Positions 45,835-54,797 of a stretch of 64,000 nucleotides of DNA are shown here, piece by piece (the first letter of the stretch is position 1; each line of letters opens with the position of its first letter). The position numbers and the translations under genes were made by a program. The notes beneath the pieces were generated by a model. The model was given only the letters and a program-made list of their open reading frames with translations, had not been told where the DNA came from and did no database searches. The stretch is from contig NZ_CP092123.1 of assembly GCF_022343685.1 (NCBI RefSeq), forward strand, positions 1,612,001-1,676,000. Direction: 5' to 3'. The DNA comes from Marinobacterium sediminicola (lineage in GTDB: Bacteria; Pseudomonadota; Gammaproteobacteria; Pseudomonadales; Balneatricaceae).

Positions 45835-46957
45835 TGCAATGCCAAGCCAGAGCCCTCCGCTCTGGCTGTTGGCTGAGCTGACCTATAAGTGCCCGCTGCA
45901 GTGCCCCTACTGCAGCAACCCGCTCGATTTCGCTGATCATGGCGAAGAACTGACCACTGACCAGTGGATCGATGTCTTTCGTCAGGCGCGAAAAATGGGT
46001 GCGGCGCAGCTTGGTTTTTCCGGTGGAGAACCTCTGGTACGACGTGACCTTGAGCAGCTGGTCGCCGAAGCTCGCAAGCTGGGTTATTACACCAATCTGA
46101 TCACGTCCGGTATTGGACTCAACGCCGACCGTATTGCGGCCTTTCGTGAAGCAGGCCTGGATCATATCCAGATCAGCTTTCAGGCCTCTGACGAAACGGT
46201 CAATAACATGCTGGCCGGTTCAAGCAAGGCGTTTGAGCAGAAGTTGAAAATGGCACGCGAGGTAAAGGCCCAAGGCTATCCGATGGTGCTTAACTTCGTC
46301 ACTCACCGCCACAACATTGACCGTATCGATCGTATTATTGAGCTTTGCGTCGAACTGGAAGCAGATTACGTGGAGTTGGCGACCTGCCAGTACTATGGCT
46401 GGGCGCATGAGAACCGCGAAGCGCTGCTGCCGACCAAAGGCCAGCTTGAGCGTGCCGAGCGGATCACCAATGAGTACCGTGAAAAGCTTGCAAAAGAAGG
46501 CAACCCGATCAAGCTAATCTTCGTAACGCCAGATTATTACGAGGAGCGGCCGAAAAAATGCATGAACGGCTGGGGTGAGATTTTCCTGACCGTGACGCCG
46601 GATGGCACTGCGCTGCCGTGCCACAGCGCCCGCATGCTGCCAATTGAATTTCCCAATGTGAAAGACAACAGTCTGCAACATATCTGGCACGATTCATTTG
46701 GCTTCAATCATTTTCGTGGTGACGACTGGATGCAGGAGCCTTGTCGCTCCTGTGACGAGAAGGAAAATGATTTGGGGGGTTGTCGTTGCCAGGCCTACCT
46801 GTTGGCCGGCGACATGAATGCCGCCGATCCGGTTTGCAGCAAATCGCCACATCACCAGAAAATTCTGGATGCCCGCGAAGCAGCTGAACATGTTGCTGAC
46901 GACACCCCGATTACGTTCCGCAACGAGCGCAATTCACGTGTATTCGCCCGAGGCTGA
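45806..46957 (+). CDS. pqqE: PqqA peptide cyclase PqqE (radical SAM/SPASM)
   Basis: PqqE joins the Glu and Tyr side chains of PqqA, the first step of PQQ formation. The 383-residue protein has the radical SAM motif CPLQCPYC (Cys29, Cys33, Cys36) followed by SNPLDFA. The C-terminal SPASM region has cysteines in [32 protein letters not shown] and PVCSKSPHH. The GTG at 45806 has GGAGG six bases upstream inside pqqD. The alternative ATG at 45839, five bases after the pqqD stop, would give 372 residues. Confidence 0.94.
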   Translation: MNKTGSASTDAMPSQSPPLWLLAELTYKCPLQCPYCSNPLDFADHGEELTTDQWIDVFRQARKMGAAQLGFSGGEPLVRRDLEQLVAEARKLGYYTNLITSGIGLNADRIAAFREAGLDHIQISFQASDETVNNMLAGSSKAFEQKLKMAREVKAQGYPMVLNFVTHRHNIDRIDRIIELCVELEADYVELATCQYYGWAHENREALLPTKGQLERAERITNEYREKLAKEGNPIKLIFVTPDYYEERPKKCMNGWGEIFLTVTPDGTALPCHSARMLPIEFPNVKDNSLQHIWHDSFGFNHFRGDDWMQEPCRSCDEKENDLGGCRCQAYLLAGDMNAADPVCSKSPHHQKILDAREAAEHVADDTPITFRNERNSRVFARG

Positions 46958-48806
46958 GCATCCGCTCAGTGCTGATGCGGCTGTTGCCGCCCTGCATGAT
47001 TATTCCACCCTCCGGTTTTACCGGGGGGATGTCATCGGCATCAGTTTCGATGCAGCCAGTGGGCGCAACCGTCTCTGCCGATTCGCGCAGGCCAATGCCG
47101 TCAGTCTGTTGCCGGATTCCTTCAGCGTACGCAGCCGAGTACATGAATATGGCGGCGGCGCCTGGTGTCTGGTCAATGATCATGCCTGCTTTATCAACGA
47201 CAGTGATCAGCAGGTGTGGCTGAGTCCCCTGGACATGTCTGCACAGCCAGAACCCTTGACCCGTTCCAAAGGAAATCGCTTCGCGGATCTTCAGTATGAT
47301 GCCATACGTAACCGCTTGATCGCCGTTTTCGAGGCTCATGACAGCGGTGAAGAGGCAATCAACTCCCTGGTGTCGATTGACCTTGAAACAGGTGACGTTG
47401 AGGTTCTCGTTAAAGGTGCTGATTTTTACAGTTCGCCTGTCATACGCCCTGATGGCAATCAGCTGGCCTGGATCGAGTGGGATCATCCGTCGCAGCCCTG
47501 GCGCTGCACACGGCTCATGCTGGCGCAGCTGGACCAACAGGGTCGCTTGATCCAGCCGCGTCAGCTGTCAGATAAGGGCGACGTTGCCTGGGCTCAGCCA
47601 CGTTTTTCGCCTCAGGGCGTTTTGCATGTCGTTGGTGACCGACGTGGCTGGTGGCAGATCGAAATGGTGACCGAACAGGGGATACGACCACTTGCGGGCG
47701 TCAGCCCTGAACACACGGAATTCACCACCGCTCCGTGGCAGTTTGGCCTGAGTACCTACGCCTGGGATGCAGAAGGGCATCTGCTGGCACTGGGGCAGAG
47801 TGAGGGGTATTCGCGCCTCTGGCGTCATGAAGGTGATGACTGGCAGCCAGTTGAACTGAGCCTGATGCCCGCCCGTTTGCACGCATTGATCGCTGACGGT
47901 AAGCGGTTGGCCTGTGTTGCCGAGTTCAGTGACCGTTTGTCGGGGATTCTCGCTATCGACAGCGAATTGACGCCTGACGACCCCGATCAGTGCGAGTTAC
48001 TCCGTGGTGGGGAAATGCCGCACTACACTCCGAGCCTGCCGCTGAGCCTGAGCGTGCCAGTGGCAGAGTTCGAGGTCCCGTTTTTTCTCTATCGTCCGGT
48101 CGGCGCTCCCTCCGGCCAACCCCTGCCACTGATTATCTGGACCCACGGAGGTCCCACCGCGGCCACGGCGCCTGTGTTCAAACCGGCGGTCCAATTCTGG
48201 ACACAACGTGGCTTCATGATTGCCGATGTCAATTATCGGGGAAGTACCGGTTATGGCCGTGATTACCGCCTCCAGTTGGCAGGCAAGTGGGGCACAAGTG
48301 ATGTTGAAGATGTGGAGGCCGTGGCCTCTGACTTGATCGCTCAGGGACTGGCTGATTCTGAAGCCGTCTTCATTCGCGGTAACAGTGCAGGGGGCTATAC
48401 GACACTTAGCGCACTCTGCCGGTCAGAGTTGTTCCGCGGTGGTGCCAGCCTCTATGGCGTCAGCGACCCGGCACGGCTGAACGAGCTGACCCACAAGTTC
48501 GAATCACGTTACCTGCACTGGCTGATAGGCAACCCTGAAACGGAGCCTGAGCGCTATACGGCTTGCTCGCCGCTGGAGCAGGCGCATCACATTGGGGTGC
48601 CGGTGATCTTCTTTCAGGGTGAACAGGACAGGGTGGTTCTGCCGCAACAAACAGAGGTCATGGCTGAGCGTCTGCGGGCCAATGGCGTGCGTGTAGAAAC
48701 GCATTACTTTGCCGACGAAGCCCATGGATTTCGTCAGCCCGAAAATCAGGCGCTGGTTCTGGAGCGCGAGCTGGCATTCTATCGCAGCATCATTGAAAGC
48801 CGCTGA
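46938..48806 (+). CDS. pqqH: S9 family prolyl oligopeptidase-like peptidase PqqH
   Basis: A cytoplasmic S9 serine peptidase of about 622 residues, homologous to the peptidase that follows pqqE in Pseudomonas (PqqH). It probably helps process the PqqA peptide, since pqqF is not in this window. A beta-propeller domain occupies about 1-370. The hydrolase domain has the nucleophile serine in [14 protein letters not shown] (about residue 483), the Asp in [12 protein letters not shown] and the His in DEAHGFRQ. The start is uncertain: the GTG at 46938 is used, and the ATG at 46890, deeper inside pqqE, is possible. Confidence 0.85.
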   Translation: MYSPEAEHPLSADAAVAALHDYSTLRFYRGDVIGISFDAASGRNRLCRFAQANAVSLLPDSFSVRSRVHEYGGGAWCLVNDHACFINDSDQQVWLSPLDMSAQPEPLTRSKGNRFADLQYDAIRNRLIAVFEAHDSGEEAINSLVSIDLETGDVEVLVKGADFYSSPVIRPDGNQLAWIEWDHPSQPWRCTRLMLAQLDQQGRLIQPRQLSDKGDVAWAQPRFSPQGVLHVVGDRRGWWQIEMVTEQGIRPLAGVSPEHTEFTTAPWQFGLSTYAWDAEGHLLALGQSEGYSRLWRHEGDDWQPVELSLMPARLHALIADGKRLACVAEFSDRLSGILAIDSELTPDDPDQCELLRGGEMPHYTPSLPLSLSVPVAEFEVPFFLYRPVGAPSGQPLPLIIWTHGGPTAATAPVFKPAVQFWTQRGFMIADVNYRGSTGYGRDYRLQLAGKWGTSDVEDVEAVASDLIAQGLADSEAVFIRGNSAGGYTTLSALCRSELFRGGASLYGVSDPARLNELTHKFESRYLHWLIGNPETEPERYTACSPLEQAHHIGVPVIFFQGEQDRVVLPQQTEVMAERLRANGVRVETHYFADEAHGFRQPENQALVLERELAFYRSIIESR

Positions 48807-48876
48807 CCGACAATAGACCACCGACTTTACCCTGTAGCTGGGCCCTGGCTGATCCGGGCATTCCTGAATGCCAATA

Positions 48877-48902
48877 TGCCTGCCGGAACGGACCGGCAGG
48901 CA
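48877..48902. terminator. Perfect inverted repeat between convergent pqqH and the DUF1329 gene
   Basis: TGCCTGCCGG/CCGGCAGGCA is a 10-bp perfect stem with a 6-base loop. Neither side has a U-tract, so any termination would be weak or factor-assisted. Confidence 0.45.
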
Positions 48903-48915
48903 ATGGGGCGTATGA

Positions 48916-50256
48916 TCAGCGTCCCAGGCGGCGAATGGCCTGAGGAGTGAAGTCGCTGTATTTGAAGCGCTGGGTGAAGTCGAAGCCCTGCCCCTCTTCA
49001 TTGGTCAGGCTACCGACGAGATAACGCCCGGACTGAAGATCATAGAGCGCTTCTGCACTGTACCAGGGGACCAGCGCATCGCGGTAAGGGAAGAAATGCC
49101 CTTCTGCGACACGCCATAACTGGCCTCGGGTATCGTAATGATCTGCGATGGCGATCTGCCAGCTATCCTCGTCGATATAGAACACCCGCTTGCCATAGAT
49201 ATGCCGCTCGCCATCTTTCAGCGTTGCTTCCACTTTCCAGACACGGTGCAGTTCATAACGGGTATGGTCAGGGTTGAGGTGGCCCGGCTGCAGCAGATCA
49301 TCATATTTGAGGCTACGATCTGCGAGGCGGAAGCTGTTATAAGGAATATAGAGTTCCTGCTTGCCAATCAGCTTCCAGTCATAGCGATCCGGTGCCCCGT
49401 TGAAGATGTCGAGGTTATCTGTAGTGCGCTGACCATCCGAGGCGGTGCCGGGGGCATCATAAGCGATCTGCGGTGCACGTCGCACGCGGCGCTGGCCGGC
49501 GTTATAGGTCCATGCCTGACGCGCCTGCTGTACCTGATTCAGGGTTTCATGCACCAGCAGTACTTCACCGGTCAGGCGTGCCGGGGCCTGAACCTGCTGT
49601 ACGAAGTAAAGCAGGATATTGCTTTCATCCGAGTCGGCCTTGTCATTCAGGTACTCAGGCCAGCTGGTCTTTTCATTGATCCGTATGGGAGTGAAGGCAC
49701 CGTTGGCCTGTACGGGGACCTGTACAAAGGTGCGTTCCAGTGCACCACCACGGTAGCGGGTGATGTGATTCCAGATGACTTCGAGCCCGTTTTGAGGGAT
49801 CGGAAACGCGATGGTTTCATCGAAATTGTTCAGGCCGTTACCGTCGTCGGTCAACTCGGTCTGAAGCGCGTTTTTGCGTGCTTTTTCGTACACCGATGCC
49901 GGGTAAGCCGCTGTTCGATGGGTTGGATACACCGGCATGCGGAAACTGTCCGGGTAGCGCTGGAACAGTGCCTGCTGCCCGGGACTGAGCCTGTCTGCAT
50001 ACTGGTCCGCATTGTCAGCGGTGATCACGAACAGGGGTTGTTCGTCTGCAAAAGGATTGGCATAACGTTCATTACTCTGGGTCAATCCACCCTTCCAGGC
50101 AGGGATGGTGCCCTCGGCATTGCCCTGCATCTCAGCACCCACAGGTGTCAGTGTCTGTCCCAGTTTGGCTGCCTGGTCGGGGGATACGGCGGCGTGAACC
50201 GGAAGGGTGACCGCCAGTGCCAGCAGTAAGGGTTTGGTCGGAAAGCGTGTTGTCAT
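48916..50256 (-). CDS. DUF1329 family envelope protein
   Basis: A 446-residue exported protein with a signal peptide ending near VHA (residue 22). It belongs to the DUF1329 family, which is usually encoded beside DUF1302 proteins and RND-type exporters. Typical blocks are PAWKGGLTQSNERYANPFADE, FPIPQNGLEVIWNH, and YELHRVWKVEATLKDGERHIYGKRVFYIDEDSW. The fold is predicted to be a LolB-like beta structure, which suggests handling of a lipid-like ligand in the periplasm or at the outer membrane. It follows the DUF1302 gene by 22 bases. Confidence 0.85.
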   Translation of the reverse strand: MTTRFPTKPLLLALAVTLPVHAAVSPDQAAKLGQTLTPVGAEMQGNAEGTIPAWKGGLTQSNERYANPFADEQPLFVITADNADQYADRLSPGQQALFQRYPDSFRMPVYPTHRTAAYPASVYEKARKNALQTELTDDGNGLNNFDETIAFPIPQNGLEVIWNHITRYRGGALERTFVQVPVQANGAFTPIRINEKTSWPEYLNDKADSDESNILLYFVQQVQAPARLTGEVLLVHETLNQVQQARQAWTYNAGQRRVRRAPQIAYDAPGTASDGQRTTDNLDIFNGAPDRYDWKLIGKQELYIPYNSFRLADRSLKYDDLLQPGHLNPDHTRYELHRVWKVEATLKDGERHIYGKRVFYIDEDSWQIAIADHYDTRGQLWRVAEGHFFPYRDALVPWYSAEALYDLQSGRYLVGSLTNEEGQGFDFTQRFKYSDFTPQAIRRLGR

Positions 50257-50278
50257 TGTTCTGTCTCCTCAACCTGTA

Positions 50279-52219
50279 TCAGAAGGATACCGATGCACTC
50301 AGTGAAAGGAAGTCCCGGTCCGAGATGGCGTTGAAGTCACCACCAAAGAAGTTGGTATACCCCAGTTGAAGGCGATACTGATTCAGGTAATCGGCTGTCA
50401 GTGTCAGACCCAGGGCCTTTTCATCCTCACGGAAAGCGGCGCCCGGCTCCGGGCCGTTGCCGTAAATGCCGTGCTTGAAGCTGATCTCCGGTGTCAGGCT
50501 GGCACCGGCAATGGCATTGGGGTAGGTCAGGGATGCGCGTACCACATATCCCAGTGAGTCCTGAGTCACAAAGCCTTCATCATCCCCGGCGCTGTAGCCG
50601 TAGGTGCCGGCGCGTCCGTATTTGAGCGCATTCACGCCTTCATCCAGACCATGAACATGTGTCCAGCCCAGCTCCCCTATCAGTGCAAGGCGGCTGGCGC
50701 CCAGAACACGGTCGTGGAAACTGACCAGGCTGGTTTGAACCTGAGTGATGTCAAAGAGCCCATAGCCTTTCACTTCGCCCCCCGCGCCAGCCGTTGCCAC
50801 CAGCTGGTCAGCGGCCGTATTGCCGATACCGCCCGAGAACTGTGTCAGGATGGCGCCCACCAGCAGGGGGCCGTTGACCTGTACCGGGACATCACGCTTG
50901 TGGGAGACTTCACCAGACCAGGCCAGATTGCCCAAGTTGGTGTTGAAACTCAGCCCCACCATGTCGATCTCTTCCGGATAGGAGGTGAAGTAGCGGCTCT
51001 GAAAAACGCCAGCAGCGCCGGCCTGAGCCGCGGCGGTTTGTCCTGCAGTGGCCGCGGCGGCCAGCTCGTCCGCAGTGGGGGCGGCGGGATTAACCGCATT
51101 GTTCAAGATATATTGCTCAGCAGCTGCCTGGCCGATTGCGGCCAGATCCGAGGCCGAAACCGGTGTGTTGACCCCGCTCGTCACAGGCAGGCGGCTGTGA
51201 TAACGCGCGTAGAACAGGCCGAATTCGGTGTTGTTCAGCGCTTCGGAGAAGTATCTGAAGGCGACACCAAACTGGCCATCATCATCCGCTTCCCGGCGTC
51301 CGTTGGCATGGCGGTAGACCACCGGATCGAAGCCCAGTGCAACTGCGGTGAACGCCGTATCGAAATACTGCTGATCCGTGAGTGGCAAGGGGATGCGTAT
51401 CCCGTTACATCCCTCGGCAGCAAAGTCATTGGTGGAGAAATAGGTGCCACAACCGTCGATGGCGGTCGGCTCCCACTGGAGTTGATAAAAGCCTTCAACG
51501 CTCAGGTTCTCGTTGAGGCCAAGAGAGGCGAAAATCTGATTGGCCGGAAGCAGGGCGTCCCTGACTTCGGCGCCGGGGCGACGAATGGCACTGACGTCAA
51601 TCGTGTTGATGCTGTTGATGCCGCCCTGAATGAAAGCGCTTTCACCCCAGTTGACGACCTGGCGGCCGATACGCAGATCCAGAGGGTGTTGGCCTTCGCT
51701 GCCCAGATCAAAGCCGCCATAGAGATAGGCATCCAGCAGCTCGGCGCCGGAAAACTGCGCATAATCATTGAATTCGTCGTCATTCAGTTCGGCACCTGGC
51801 TGATAGCCGTTGGCAGCATGCCCGTGTGGACGTCCCTCCTGTTCCAGTTCGAAGTCGAACCAGTATTTGCCGCGTGCGAAGAGACCGATATTGTCGTACC
51901 GCAGGTCAAGCTCGTGCATGCCCTTGAAGACCTTGGAGAAGGTTTCGCCCCGCTCGAAGTTCTGATTGCCGTCGTCATAACTGCCGGAGCCATTGCTGGT
52001 GCCGCCATTCGGAGCGGAAATCAGCGCAGGGTCAGGTGCATTCAGACGCCAGCTGGCACCGACGGAAAGCTGGGAATCGAATCGTCCTTCGACGTCACCC
52101 AGATTGAACTGAAGCGCCTGGGCAAAGGGCGCGGCTGCTACCAGCAGTGAAAGCAGTGCTGGACGGGTGCCCGGAACCTGTCTGAATCTTTGTGAAAGTG
52201 TGCCGTTTTTTATTTCCAT
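50279..52219 (-). CDS. DUF1302 family outer-membrane beta-barrel protein
   Basis: A 646-residue protein with an N-terminal signal ending near AQA (residue 36), followed by LQFNLGDVEGRFDSQLSVGASW, the DUF1302 opening. Further family blocks are LRIGRQVVNWGESAFIQGGINSINT and ASLGLNENLSVEGFYQLQWEPTAIDGCG. The final residue is Phe in a closing strand (FLSLSASVSF), as in outer-membrane barrels. It probably forms a channel or porin for hydrophobic compounds. An Ala-rich insertion lies near residues 420-455. The ATG at 52219 is used; the longer frame runs into the divergent regulator region. Confidence 0.85.
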   Translation of the reverse strand: MEIKNGTLSQRFRQVPGTRPALLSLLVAAAPFAQALQFNLGDVEGRFDSQLSVGASWRLNAPDPALISAPNGGTSNGSGSYDDGNQNFERGETFSKVFKGMHELDLRYDNIGLFARGKYWFDFELEQEGRPHGHAANGYQPGAELNDDEFNDYAQFSGAELLDAYLYGGFDLGSEGQHPLDLRIGRQVVNWGESAFIQGGINSINTIDVSAIRRPGAEVRDALLPANQIFASLGLNENLSVEGFYQLQWEPTAIDGCGTYFSTNDFAAEGCNGIRIPLPLTDQQYFDTAFTAVALGFDPVVYRHANGRREADDDGQFGVAFRYFSEALNNTEFGLFYARYHSRLPVTSGVNTPVSASDLAAIGQAAAEQYILNNAVNPAAPTADELAAAATAGQTAAAQAGAAGVFQSRYFTSYPEEIDMVGLSFNTNLGNLAWSGEVSHKRDVPVQVNGPLLVGAILTQFSGGIGNTAADQLVATAGAGGEVKGYGLFDITQVQTSLVSFHDRVLGASRLALIGELGWTHVHGLDEGVNALKYGRAGTYGYSAGDDEGFVTQDSLGYVVRASLTYPNAIAGASLTPEISFKHGIYGNGPEPGAAFREDEKALGLTLTADYLNQYRLQLGYTNFFGGDFNAISDRDFLSLSASVSF

Positions 52220-52373
52220 TTCGTTCACCGAGACCTTCTTATTTTTATCCTGATTCGGCCATGCGGACGTCAGTCGGGGTAATATTCTGAAAAACCGTTG
52301 GTTTTTGTGGCTGCCTGAAGACAACTCCGCTGATCCATGTTGCTCATAATCCACTGCGATGAGGGGCTTCTCA

Positions 52374-53507
52374 ATGACAATGCTGTGCAGAATGACTGAC
52401 AAAAGTGGTCCAGATGAAGTAGATTCGACTGCAACAACAAGAAAAAGACAGGTGGGTAAGGTGATACAGCGCACAGTGATGGTGCCATCGGGCTATGTGG
52501 TCAATCTACTTCAACATGCACAGGCTCAGGGCTTTGATACCGATGAGTTGCTGCAGGCGGTCGGCATCGATCCGGCGGAGTTGGACACACAGACCGAGTT
52601 CAGTGCCGAACGTTTTGGAGCGCTCTACCAGCGACTCATGTATGTCGCTCAGGACGAGTATTTCGGCATGATCAGTGGCGGCAAGGTTCCGAACGGGACC
52701 TTCCGCATGATGTGCCATGCGATCATTCACTGCTCGACGCTGGAGAAAGCGATTTATCGAGCCAGTGCTTTCCACGAAATCTGTCGGGGCGCCCAGGTCA
52801 AGCCTGTGCTGGTGCGTAAGGGGCGCTACGCCAAGGTCTCCTTTGCGCCGACTGATCATGCCGAGCTGGATCTCGAAACCCTGCTTCAGCAGGAAACTCC
52901 GGAGCGCATTCGGACTTCACTTTCCATGTGGCATCATTTCATCAGCTGGTTACTGGGGGCTCAGGTAGAGCTCAAGGCTGCGTATTTCACCTTTCCGCCA
53001 CAACAGGATATTGAGGTCTACCACAAGCTGTTCCGTTCAGAAGTGCGTTTTGATCAGCACGATAATGCGTTTGTGTTTGCCGCCAGATATCTTGACCAGC
53101 CACTGGTGCAGACCGAGCAGACGTTGCGCAGCTTCCTGAAGACGGCGCCTTATCAGCTGATCGCCATGGTCAATGATGATGCGTCGTTGACGTCTCAGGT
53201 TGAAGCATTGATCGGCAAGGATTTCAGTCGTCCCTTGCCCAGTGCCGAAGAGATCGCTTCGTCATTGAACCTGTCGGTATCCACCCTGAGACGACGGCTG
53301 CTGGAAGAGAATACCTCCTACCAAACGGTCAAGGATGAATGCCGCAAGAGGGCTGCACTCCACTACATGGGATCACCCCAGCTTTCAATTAACGATGTGG
53401 CGGAACTGATGGGGTTTGATGACCCCTCTGCCTTTTTCCGTTCCTTCAAGCGCTGGACGGGGATGACTCCCGGTGAGTATCGCCGCAGTGACGTCTATCG
53501 CCAGTAG
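52374..53507 (+). CDS. AraC family transcriptional regulator
   Basis: A 377-residue regulator with an N-terminal ligand-binding domain of the type found in OruR/ArgR-like AraC proteins (VVNLLQHAQAQGFDTDELLQAVGI, FRMMCHAIIHCSTLEKAI). The C-terminal double helix-turn-helix reads SLNLSVSTLRRRLLEENTSY and INDVAELMGFDDPSAFFRSFKRWTGMTPGEYR. It lies divergent from the DUF1302-DUF1329 pair and upstream of the YCF48-like and RND genes, so it probably controls both units. AGGGG precedes the ATG at 52374; internal starts near 52461-52479 are possible. Confidence 0.9.
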   Translation: MTMLCRMTDKSGPDEVDSTATTRKRQVGKVIQRTVMVPSGYVVNLLQHAQAQGFDTDELLQAVGIDPAELDTQTEFSAERFGALYQRLMYVAQDEYFGMISGGKVPNGTFRMMCHAIIHCSTLEKAIYRASAFHEICRGAQVKPVLVRKGRYAKVSFAPTDHAELDLETLLQQETPERIRTSLSMWHHFISWLLGAQVELKAAYFTFPPQQDIEVYHKLFRSEVRFDQHDNAFVFAARYLDQPLVQTEQTLRSFLKTAPYQLIAMVNDDASLTSQVEALIGKDFSRPLPSAEEIASSLNLSVSTLRRRLLEENTSYQTVKDECRKRAALHYMGSPQLSINDVAELMGFDDPSAFFRSFKRWTGMTPGEYRRSDVYRQ

Positions 53508-53696
53508 CTGGCACCTGGTGAGCAACTGCCCAAACGAGAGTAAACAGCGCCTTTTGGCTCTTTGACGTTTAATGTCAGTAATACAGGTGGGTTTTGCCAT
53601 TGCGGTCGCAGCAGCTGAACCTGATCCTGTAGCCTACCAAGATGCCGGAGCTTTCGTTTCCGGCCTCCCGATAATGACAACAAAAACGGGGGCTTC

Positions 53697-54797
53697 ATGC
53701 GCAAAATCCTGTTGTCCAGCCTGGTGCTGGCATCTCTTCTGGCACCGCCCGGACAGCCGCTGCTGGCTGCCGCTCCAGATCGGCTTAGTCAGCCTGCACT
53801 TCACTCGATCAATGCCGCACGTGGGCTTCTGCTGGATCTTGTAAAAGTCCCGGAACGTGAGCGGCTGCTGGCCGTTGGCGAGCAGGGCAGTATTCTCTAT
53901 TCCGACGACAGCGGGCAGTCCTGGCATCAGGCCCAGAGTCCGGTGTCGGTTCTGCTGACGGCGGTCCAGATGGTAACGGCCTTTCGCGGCTGGGCCATCG
54001 GCCACGACGGAGTCATTCTGCACACTGAGGACGGAGGCGAAAGTTGGCAAATACAGGCGGCAGGTCAACAGTTGCTGCGCCAACAGGAAAAGGCTCTGGA
54101 GCAGGAGCTGGCGATAAAGGACCGTTTGGCAGAAACCGAGGCCGTGGAAGAGATTCAGTGGCAACTTGACGATCTTCAGGTGTCACTTGAAGAGGGTGCC
54201 ATGCCAACCCTGATGGATCTTCTGTTTGTGGACAGTCAGCGCGGCTTTGTCATCGGTGCCTATGGCGTTATTTTCGGCACGATCGACGGGGGCGAAAGCT
54301 GGCACAGCCTGGGTCATCGCCTGCCCAACCCGGATCGCATGCATTTGAACGCCATACTGATGGATAGTCGTAATCGCCTTCTGGTTGCAGGTGAGGCGGG
54401 GCTGCTCATGAAGAGTGATGATCTTGGGGGCAGCTGGCAGTCAGTAGACACACCCTATGAAGGTTCCTTCTTTGCGCTGGCGAACCATGATCAGGTGTTT
54501 CTGCTGGGGCTGCGAGGTCATCTGTATCGTTCATCAAATGGCATTGATTGGCAAATGGAGCCTGTTCCGACCCAGGCGTCATTGAACGGAGCCGTCTCCG
54601 CAAAGGGGGAGCTGTACTTACTGGGACAAGGGGGCGTCGTGTTGAAGCGGCAGGGCAATCGGTTTGTACCCGTGCAGCCGGTGCCTCGCTACAGCTTTAC
54701 CTCGGGCGTCTTGCTGGATGATCGTTTGCTGCTCGCAGGAGAGGGAGGCATTCACAGGATCGATTTGACCTCTGTGGCAGAAGGAGCTGAACAATGA
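53697..54797 (+). CDS. Exported YCF48/BNR-repeat beta-propeller protein
   Basis: A 366-residue protein with a signal peptide (about 1-25). Its BNR/Asp-box repeats resemble the photosystem II assembly factor YCF48/HCF136: GEQGSILYSDDSGQSW, GHDGVILHTEDGGESW, GAYGVIFGTIDGGESW and GEAGLLMKSDDLGGSW. The bacterium need not be photosynthetic; such proteins are common beside RND exporters. A helical stretch at about 120-165 interrupts the propeller. Its stop overlaps the RND gene start by 4 bases, so the two products probably act together in the periplasm. Confidence 0.85.
   Translation: MRKILLSSLVLASLLAPPGQPLLAAAPDRLSQPALHSINAARGLLLDLVKVPERERLLAVGEQGSILYSDDSGQSWHQAQSPVSVLLTAVQMVTAFRGWAIGHDGVILHTEDGGESWQIQAAGQQLLRQQEKALEQELAIKDRLAETEAVEEIQWQLDDLQVSLEEGAMPTLMDLLFVDSQRGFVIGAYGVIFGTIDGGESWHSLGHRLPNPDRMHLNAILMDSRNRLLVAGEAGLLMKSDDLGGSWQSVDTPYEGSFFALANHDQVFLLGLRGHLYRSSNGIDWQMEPVPTQASLNGAVSAKGELYLLGQGGVVLKRQGNRFVPVQPVPRYSFTSGVLLDDRLLLAGEGGIHRIDLTSVAEGAEQ

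Noticed and set aside
50651-52150. Long open frame (499 codons) on the + strand opposite the DUF1302 gene
   Set aside because: The DUF1302 frame has a signal peptide, family motifs and a barrel-type C-terminal Phe. The opposite frame shows no recognisable domain.
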